Source: Actinomadura sp. WMMA1423 (GTDB lineage Bacteria > Actinomycetota > Actinomycetes > Streptosporangiales > Streptosporangiaceae). Taken from it: 64,000 bases of DNA. Below are positions 56,200-61,671 of this stretch, in pieces (positions within the stretch are counted from its first letter, which is position 1; each line of letters begins with the position of its first letter). The stretch is from positions 3,906,001 to 3,970,000 of the forward strand of contig NZ_CP041244.1 of assembly GCF_006547145.1 (NCBI RefSeq). The letters are read 5' to 3'. A program made the position numbers and the translations under genes. The notes beneath the pieces were generated by a model. That model was not told the DNA's origin, searched no databases, and saw only the letters and a list, made by a program, of their open reading frames with translations.

Positions 56200-56388
56200 A
56201 TGCACCTGACGAACGCCACGTGGCGAAAGAGCAGCTACAGCGGCTCCAACGGCGGTGACTGCGTCGAGCTGGCGGACGCGGCCGGGGCGGTGGCCGTACG
56301 GGACAGCAAGGACCCGGACGGGCCCGTCCTCCTGCTCAACCGCGCCGCCCTGCGCACCGCCGTGAACTCAACCCCCAGGACCCACTGA
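56200..56388 (+). CDS. DUF397 protein, copy 3
   Basis: 62 residues, MHLTNATWRKSSYSGSNGGD and then the same body as copy 2, with a changed C-terminus (NSTPRTH in place of NSALTTR). It starts exactly 256 bp after copy 2 with the same relic of the XRE tail in front. The altered end shows where the third unit's homology stops. Confidence 0.92.
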   Translation: MHLTNATWRKSSYSGSNGGDCVELADAAGAVAVRDSKDPDGPVLLLNRAALRTAVNSTPRTH

Positions 56389-56404
56389 CCGCTCTCGACC
56401 ACCC

Positions 56405-56530
56405 TCACATCTCGGGCAAATCAAGCACCTCTGCCAGGGTCCACAGGTCGGCGGCGTCCAACGCACGACGCATCACCTCGACATCGAGGACGATCTGCCG
56501 GCGGCAGTGGACACTGATCCACTCTGCCAT
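56405..56530 (-). CDS. Small 41-residue hypothetical protein
   Basis: An ORF on the minus strand reading MAEWISVHCRRQIVLDVEVM and ending LAEVLDLPEM. It has one ATG, mixed charge and actinomycete-like codon use, but no visible ribosome site. It lies 48 bp downstream of the SUKH-like gene on the same strand, so coupling is possible. No family recognised. Confidence 0.4.
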   Translation of the reverse strand: MAEWISVHCRRQIVLDVEVMRRALDAADLWTLAEVLDLPEM

Positions 56531-56578
56531 TCGCGCAGGATAACGGAAGGTTGGCTTTGTGGCGGTCGTTGCGTTTCC

Positions 56579-57187
56579 CTAGACTTCCGCCGTGGCCAGT
56601 CCGCTTTTCTCCAGAAGTCTCATCCAGCGGTCCCGGTGGCGGCCCTTCCGATCACGGCGGTCCACGGCACGCGGGCCGAGGACCGCCGTGATGAGCTGGG
56701 GATAGCCTTCGCCCAGGACATGGAAGTCGAAGAACGTGACGATGTCTGGCGACAGTTCCGTGGTCTCGACAGTCTCGACGTCAACGTGTTTGTAGGCGAA
56801 GACGTAGTCGTCCCCATCGCAGAAGTAGACGTCCCCTTCCTTCAGGTCAAGGTAGATGCCGCTGCCGCACTCGATATCAGCAGGAGCGCCGTAGCGTTCA
56901 CAGCCGATCGAAAGAGGATTGCCCAGCGGGCAGTACGGATCTATGTGGCGTTCGCCCCAGGCTTTCCGGTCGACGATCGCCGGAGGCTGGTGGAAGCGGA
57001 AGTAGTCTCCCCCCAAGCGCCGGAACAGACCGAACGTCTCCGTCACCCCCACCGGGAGTTCGGGGATGGGTTCCAACTCGTCCGACTCCTCGATGATGGC
57101 GCCGTAGCCGTGCTCGGCCTCCACGCTCTTGAGAAGATCCAGCTTCGTCTTGATGCCGGCCAGCCTCCTGCCGAGCTCCCCGTCCAT
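56579..57187 (-). CDS. SUKH/SMI1-KNR4-like protein
   Basis: A 202-residue soluble protein that looks like the SUKH fold: ELPVGVTETFGLFRRLGGDY, IYLDLKEGDVYFCDGDDYVF and a C-terminal FFDFHVLGEGYPQLITAVLG. SUKH proteins are often immunity proteins against nuclease toxins or solitary stress proteins. No toxin is adjacent, so this would be an orphan. The base composition is visibly lower in GC than that of flanking genes, consistent with transfer. The ATG at 57187 is the only good start. The family call is moderate. Confidence 0.55.
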   Translation of the reverse strand: MDGELGRRLAGIKTKLDLLKSVEAEHGYGAIIEESDELEPIPELPVGVTETFGLFRRLGGDYFRFHQPPAIVDRKAWGERHIDPYCPLGNPLSIGCERYGAPADIECGSGIYLDLKEGDVYFCDGDDYVFAYKHVDVETVETTELSPDIVTFFDFHVLGEGYPQLITAVLGPRAVDRRDRKGRHRDRWMRLLEKSGLATAEV

Positions 57188-57278
57188 CGAAACAACCTTT
57201 GCCGTCGCCGAATACCTCGTACGGCGGAATCCTCTCAGCCTGTGCGCTGCCGGAGCCACCGACCGATCGGGTCCCCTG

Positions 57279-59315
57279 TCAGGAGGAGGACGGGGGGTCG
57301 GCCTTGTGGCGGCCGTTGGGCTTCAGGGGTGGGACTATGCGGGCCGGGCGGGAGCCGGCGCCTCTGGGGAGGGCGTGGCGGGCCTTGGGGAGGCGTGCGG
57401 CGGTGGCCTCCGGCGGTTTCGGGGGGTCGGGCGGGTCGGCTTCGGGCTGCTCCGGGGTCTCCGCCTGCTCGCGGAGGTACTCCTCGAACTCCATCGAGTG
57501 GGCGGTCGGCAGGGTGATGATGCCGGGGTTGGCGTCCACCAGGAGGGTGCGGCGGCCCGTGGCGCCCGAGTGGGTGAAGACCATCGCGGTCGGCGGGAGC
57601 TCCTGGAGCTGCGGGGGCTCGACGAGCAGTTCGCGGAAGCGCTGCTTGTCGGGGCGGCGGACGACCGTGCGGCCCCAGGCGGTCGCGGAGCTGATGCCCT
57701 CCACCAGGACGGAGTCGTCGGCGGCGGGGGCGGGCAGCGGCGACCAGACCGGGTCGGTGAGGCCGTCGCCCCGCGGGCGGGCGTAGGCGACCGTGCTGGC
57801 GTAGGTCTCCCCCGCGACGTCGAAGAGGGTCTCGGCCGCCGAGTCGGTGATCTCGGCGACGAGCAGCGGCTGCCCCGCCCCGATGTGCTCGGCGGCGACC
57901 CGCGCGTCCTCGGGGTTGCCCAGGCGCATGAACCCCACGGCGGCGTGGCCGCGGCGGCCGAGGCGCTCGCGGACGTGGCCGGGGATCGACCGGTACATCA
58001 GGACGAGCCCGGTCCCGGTGGCCTCGCAGGCGTCGATGAGCCGGTCCAGGACGTCCCCGCGCAGCTTCTCCGCCCCGCACAGGAAGAGCGTGTGGTCCCA
58101 GCGCCCGCCGGGCGGGGCCTCCCGGATCCGGTGCGTCAGGGCGGTCGTCACGTAGGTGCCGAGGATGCGGTTGGTGAGGACGCCGGCGCGCCGGTCCATC
58201 GAGACGACGTGGAGCCGGGAGGGCGGCAGCCGGACGGGCTCGGTCGCGAGCTTCTCCAGCTTGCGGAGCTGCGCCTCCAGGGCCCACGCGCGGCGGACGA
58301 CGATGCGGTCGGTGGCGTCGCGCCCGAAGAGGGTCGCGATGCGCTCGTGCTGCTCGTCGGTGAGCAGGCCCTTGCGCAGGTCGTCGCGGGGGTCGCCGAC
58401 CTGGGCGAGGACGCGCAGGGCGGCGGTGATCTTGGGGATGGTGGTGTCGGGGCCGAGAACGTCGATGAGCCGTTCCAGGATCGAGTTGTCGAACGACAGG
58501 TCGCGGGTGCCGCCCTCCTCCTCGCCCGCGCTGACGACCAGCGACAGCACGTCGGCGAGCGCCTCGGGGTTCAGGCCGCGGGTGGCGTCCAGGCGCGGCA
58601 GGTCGGCGGGCAGGACCCACACGAGCGGGTCGTCGCCGCGGTCGGCCGCGAGCCGGAGCAGGTCGTGCGCGACGGCGCCCTCGGACAGGTCGATGACGGT
58701 CAGCCGCGCTCCGACCGCCAGCCTGGCCGCGCCCATCGTCGTGACGGCCGCGGACCAGCCGGCGAGGGTCCCGCCCACGATGTCCACGCGGTCGACCCCG
58801 GGCGGGACGGCCACCGGGTACCACTCGCGCTGGCTCTCGTAGGCCGAGTGGCGGCGCTCCCACTCGGCCCGCTCCTTGGCGTAGGCCTCGTCGGCCTTCC
58901 TGCGGGCCCGCTCGCGCGCCGCCCGCTCGCGCGCCTCGGCGTCGCGCTCCTTGGCGAGCCGCTCGCGGACGCCCCGCTCGTCGCGCCACAGCCCGCCGCC
59001 GGTGATGGCGAGGACGACGCCGCAGGCCAGCAGTGCGACCGCCGCGAACGCCCACGGGATCACCCCGGCGACGCCGCACACCAGGAACAGCACGACGAAC
59101 ACGAGGGTGCCCGCGAACGCGGTGCGCAGCGGCCGCCCCGCGATGTGCTCGCCGGGCCGCCACGCGGGCGGCGGCAGCGGCGTCCTGGCCGGCTCGTCCG
59201 GCCGGTCCGGGGGCGGCCCCGGGTCGGGGTGCACCTGCGCGTAGCGCCAGCCCACGTAGACGCGGTCGGCCTGTGTGAGCCGCGCCATCGCGGACCCGCT
59301 CGCCATGTCCGTCAC
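57279..59315 (-). CDS. Membrane-anchored coiled-coil protein with degenerate P-loop ATPase-like domain
   Basis: A 678-residue protein. The N-terminal ~60 residues are soluble and Pro-rich. A TM hairpin spans about 63-107 (FAGTLVFVVLFLVCGVAGVI, WAFAAVALLACGVVLAITGG), then a charged coiled coil runs to about 160. The rest resembles a P-loop motor: DRVDIVGGTLAGWSAAVTTM sits at the Walker A position but has no Lys, and HTLFLCGAEKLRGDVLDRLI sits near the Walker B position. The C-terminus is Pro-rich. It may be a catalytically dead partner of the HerA-like ATPase. Start GTG 59315 or ATG 59306 or 59288. No family name known to me. Confidence 0.7.
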   Translation of the reverse strand: MTDMASGSAMARLTQADRVYVGWRYAQVHPDPGPPPDRPDEPARTPLPPPAWRPGEHIAGRPLRTAFAGTLVFVVLFLVCGVAGVIPWAFAAVALLACGVVLAITGGGLWRDERGVRERLAKERDAEARERAARERARRKADEAYAKERAEWERRHSAYESQREWYPVAVPPGVDRVDIVGGTLAGWSAAVTTMGAARLAVGARLTVIDLSEGAVAHDLLRLAADRGDDPLVWVLPADLPRLDATRGLNPEALADVLSLVVSAGEEEGGTRDLSFDNSILERLIDVLGPDTTIPKITAALRVLAQVGDPRDDLRKGLLTDEQHERIATLFGRDATDRIVVRRAWALEAQLRKLEKLATEPVRLPPSRLHVVSMDRRAGVLTNRILGTYVTTALTHRIREAPPGGRWDHTLFLCGAEKLRGDVLDRLIDACEATGTGLVLMYRSIPGHVRERLGRRGHAAVGFMRLGNPEDARVAAEHIGAGQPLLVAEITDSAAETLFDVAGETYASTVAYARPRGDGLTDPVWSPLPAPAADDSVLVEGISSATAWGRTVVRRPDKQRFRELLVEPPQLQELPPTAMVFTHSGATGRRTLLVDANPGIITLPTAHSMEFEEYLREQAETPEQPEADPPDPPKPPEATAARLPKARHALPRGAGSRPARIVPPLKPNGRHKADPPSSS

Positions 59316-59551
59316 GTCGAGAGACCCCTGGGAGTCGCGGGAAGGTGGGGAACGCCTGGGGGTGGCCGGGTTGGGTTGCTTACGGTCGGTTTCTTACACA
59401 ACACAGGGTAAAGAGGTTCCCGCGTTCCCGCGCCTCGTTCAACGGAACAGCCTCGGCGATGGCCGACCTCTTCGGTCAAACCGGTCACCAGGTCAGCCCC
59501 CGGGAAAGATCGGACACATCGCCGCCCACCGGTGGCCGGATCCGGCCATGG

Positions 59552-60442
59552 TCAGCCTGCGGGGGGCGCCTTCACCGGCAGGAACGCCTCCAACTCCATC
59601 GTGGGATGCGGGTACTTCCACTCCACACCGTCGAACGGGACGTACATCCCCTCCGGCGTGCCGGCCAGGAAGTAGTTCCCGTCCCACTGGTTGGGGCTGG
59701 TCACTGGGGAGCCCTGGGGGTAGCGGGCGCCCAGCGCCTCGTATTTCACGTCGACGCCGAAGATGGCGTACACAGCCGCGTCCACGAAGTTGAAGTGGCC
59801 GATCTCGCCGCGGAGGTGCGTGTCCTGGAGGGCGACACCGTGGATCCGGTCGCGGGCGAAGTACAGGGAGCTCAGGTCCTTGACGACCTGGTTGAAGTCG
59901 TGCGCCCCGTCGTGGTGCACCAGCGCGCATGTGCCCTCCTCCCCTTGCAGCACGGTCGCGACATAGGTCGGCAGGTCTCCGTGGAACATACGGACGCGCT
60001 TCGCGGCGCGGGGGAAGATGCGGCGCACCCGCTCCCAGGCGAACCGGAGGAAGACCGAGTTGGCGTCGACGAGGTCGAGTTCCAGGCCCATCGGCTCGAT
60101 ACAGCCGGCGAGCACGGACGCGGAGCCGCCCATGAAGACGCCGACGTCCACGAGACGCGTGAGCGTGCCGTGCTCGCGTTCGACGCAGCTGAAGACGTCG
60201 TAGTAGTGCTGGGCGCTGCACTGGTCCTCGTAGGCGAGGCTCACGTCCTTGGCCCGAGCCGCGATGCGGTCGAAGACCGCGTTCCGTCCCTGGAACGCGG
60301 AGAGGTCGGCGTGGTGTCCGCTCAGGATGGGGATGCCGAGCACCTCGTGCGGGTTCTCGGCGCTCTCCAGGGCCGGGTCAGGTTCGAGGAACGTCCCCCA
60401 TGTCTCCTCGTGCATCGCCACGCTCGTGACGTAGTCGGTCAT
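59552..60442 (-). CDS. Class I SAM-dependent methyltransferase (Methyltransf_24-like)
   Basis: A 296-residue protein. The SAM-binding region is TLTRLVDVGVFMGGSASVLAG, then LELDLVDANSVFLRFAWERV; ALVHHDGAHDFNQVVKDLSS and IHGVALQDTH follow, features of the Methyltransf_24 group that modifies sugars and antibiotics. The acceptor is unknown. A perfect 16-bp palindrome (TGGCCGGA with its complement, 59533-59548) lies 4 nt after the stop. It follows a second methyltransferase gene on the same strand. Confidence 0.8.
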   Translation of the reverse strand: MTDYVTSVAMHEETWGTFLEPDPALESAENPHEVLGIPILSGHHADLSAFQGRNAVFDRIAARAKDVSLAYEDQCSAQHYYDVFSCVEREHGTLTRLVDVGVFMGGSASVLAGCIEPMGLELDLVDANSVFLRFAWERVRRIFPRAAKRVRMFHGDLPTYVATVLQGEEGTCALVHHDGAHDFNQVVKDLSSLYFARDRIHGVALQDTHLRGEIGHFNFVDAAVYAIFGVDVKYEALGARYPQGSPVTSPNQWDGNYFLAGTPEGMYVPFDGVEWKYPHPTMELEAFLPVKAPPAG

Positions 60443-60551
60443 CGTCGACTCCTTCTCCTGAGTTCGTCACGCGTCCAGGGACGTCCTCTTCCGGTACGGG
60501 GAGGGCAGCCGTCAGGGCCAGGACCGCGGCCCCCGCCGGCTCGGCAGTGCC

Positions 60552-60587
60552 CGGGTCATCGCGGCCGCCCGGGTCATCGCGGCCGCC
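60552..60587. repeat. Two tandem 18-bp repeats across a methyltransferase stop codon
   Basis: CGGGTCATCGCGGCCGCC occurs at 60552-60569 and, identical, at 60570-60587. Each contains the TGA stop (minus strand) of the gene ending at 60574. The unit length equals that of the repeat at 32600-32653. Confidence 0.9.
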
Positions 60588-61671
60588 CCGGGGGCGTCCT
60601 GCGCAGACGGGCGGAGAGCGCCTGCCCGAGATGCGACATCGCCTCGCCCAGTTCGGGGATCGGCGCCGTGCCGGGCGCGGGCGCTTCCGGGACTTCGCGG
60701 CGCGCATGCGCTTCCCGGCGCCGCGCCGTCAACTCCGTCTGGGCGCGCTCGAGTTCGGACCTGAGGCGGGCGATCTCCTGCTGCTGGGCGTTGACGGTCT
60801 CGGTCAGGCGGGTGGCGTCGTCAGTGCGGGCCGCGGCCTCGTACTGGAGTTGCAGGACGTGGGTGTAGAGCGCGATGCGGTTGTTCTCCATCGCGGCGAG
60901 CAACCGGGAGGAGGTGTAGGGCCGCAGCGCCTCGAAGACGGCGTCCGTGCCGGGCGCGCCCGCCCTCGCGAGCACCCCGAACCCGAACACGGCCGGGACG
61001 ATCCGGAACCGCCAGTCCCCGTTCCCGTCCAGCGCGTCCTCGACGGCCGTGAGGACGCCGTTGCGCGGTCCGCCCGCCCGCTCGGCCACGGTGTAGGCGC
61101 CGTCACCGACGAAGCCGGCCGGGGTGAGCTCGTCGTGCCAGACCGTCGGACCGTCCGTCGTGGCCGGGTGCGTGTCCTCCGGGGCGACCGGGGACGGCTG
61201 GTAGTAGAAGTCGCGGCGCCCGCACGGCCACAGCACGTCGTGCAGGACGACCACGGCGTCCGGCGCGTTCGCCATGATCCAGGCGAGCTCGTCCCGGATG
61301 ACCGCGTAGTTGTGGTCGCCGTCCAGGATGTAGAGGTCCGCCACCGGGAGGTCGGGCAGCACGGCGGGGGACAGGCCCTCGACGAGGTTCAACCGGGGGT
61401 CGCCGTCCAGGACGGCGCGCAGCTCGTCGCCGGGCGCGGGCTCGACGCAGTACACGGCGGCGCCGAGGTCGGCGTACAGCGAGCTGACCTGTCCCGACTC
61501 GACGCCCACCTCGACGACCGTGGAGATGTCACGGCAGGCGAAGAGGGTCTCGAACAGCTCGAGGAACATCGCCATCGAGTGCAGCAGCAGGGGCTGCTCG
61601 CGGGCGGCGCGGGCCTGCGCGTGCGGGTCGCCCGCGGACCCGGTCGCGGCGACCCCGAAGTCACGCGTCAC
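60574..61671 (-). CDS. Class I SAM-dependent methyltransferase with C-terminal coiled coil
   Basis: A 365-residue protein. The SAM domain has TVVEVGVESGQVSSLYADLG, AAVYCVEPAPGDELRAVL, ADLYILDGDHNYAVIRDEL and AVVVLHDVLWPCGRRDF, again in the Methyltransf_24 style with the D-G-D-H-N-Y metal/catalytic motif. After ~260 comes a coiled coil (LTETVNAQQQEIARLRSELE) and a basic Pro-rich tail. The start overlaps the HAD-containing gene by 11 nt, so they are cotranscribed. Probably modifies a surface glycan or glycolipid. Confidence 0.82.
   Translation of the reverse strand: MTRDFGVAATGSAGDPHAQARAAREQPLLLHSMAMFLELFETLFACRDISTVVEVGVESGQVSSLYADLGAAVYCVEPAPGDELRAVLDGDPRLNLVEGLSPAVLPDLPVADLYILDGDHNYAVIRDELAWIMANAPDAVVVLHDVLWPCGRRDFYYQPSPVAPEDTHPATTDGPTVWHDELTPAGFVGDGAYTVAERAGGPRNGVLTAVEDALDGNGDWRFRIVPAVFGFGVLARAGAPGTDAVFEALRPYTSSRLLAAMENNRIALYTHVLQLQYEAAARTDDATRLTETVNAQQQEIARLRSELERAQTELTARRREAHARREVPEAPAPGTAPIPELGEAMSHLGQALSARLRRTPPGRPR

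Larger units (their letters stand above)
55662..56388 (+). repeat. 256-bp tandem triplication of the XRE-tail/DUF397 unit
   Basis: The word CTGATCAGAAAGGT occurs at 55662, 55918 and 56174, and the DUF397 starts at 55688, 55944 and 56200: every spacing is exactly 256 bp. Copies 2 and 3 also share CCTTGACGTG before the word, which copy 1 (inside the XRE gene) lacks. Confidence 0.92.

Noticed and set aside
59533..59548. Perfect 16-bp palindrome after the methyltransferase gene considered as an attachment site or operator
   Set aside because: It lies 4 nt after a stop codon, has no loop, and no integrase or regulator is near. A weak terminator or chance GC symmetry is more likely.
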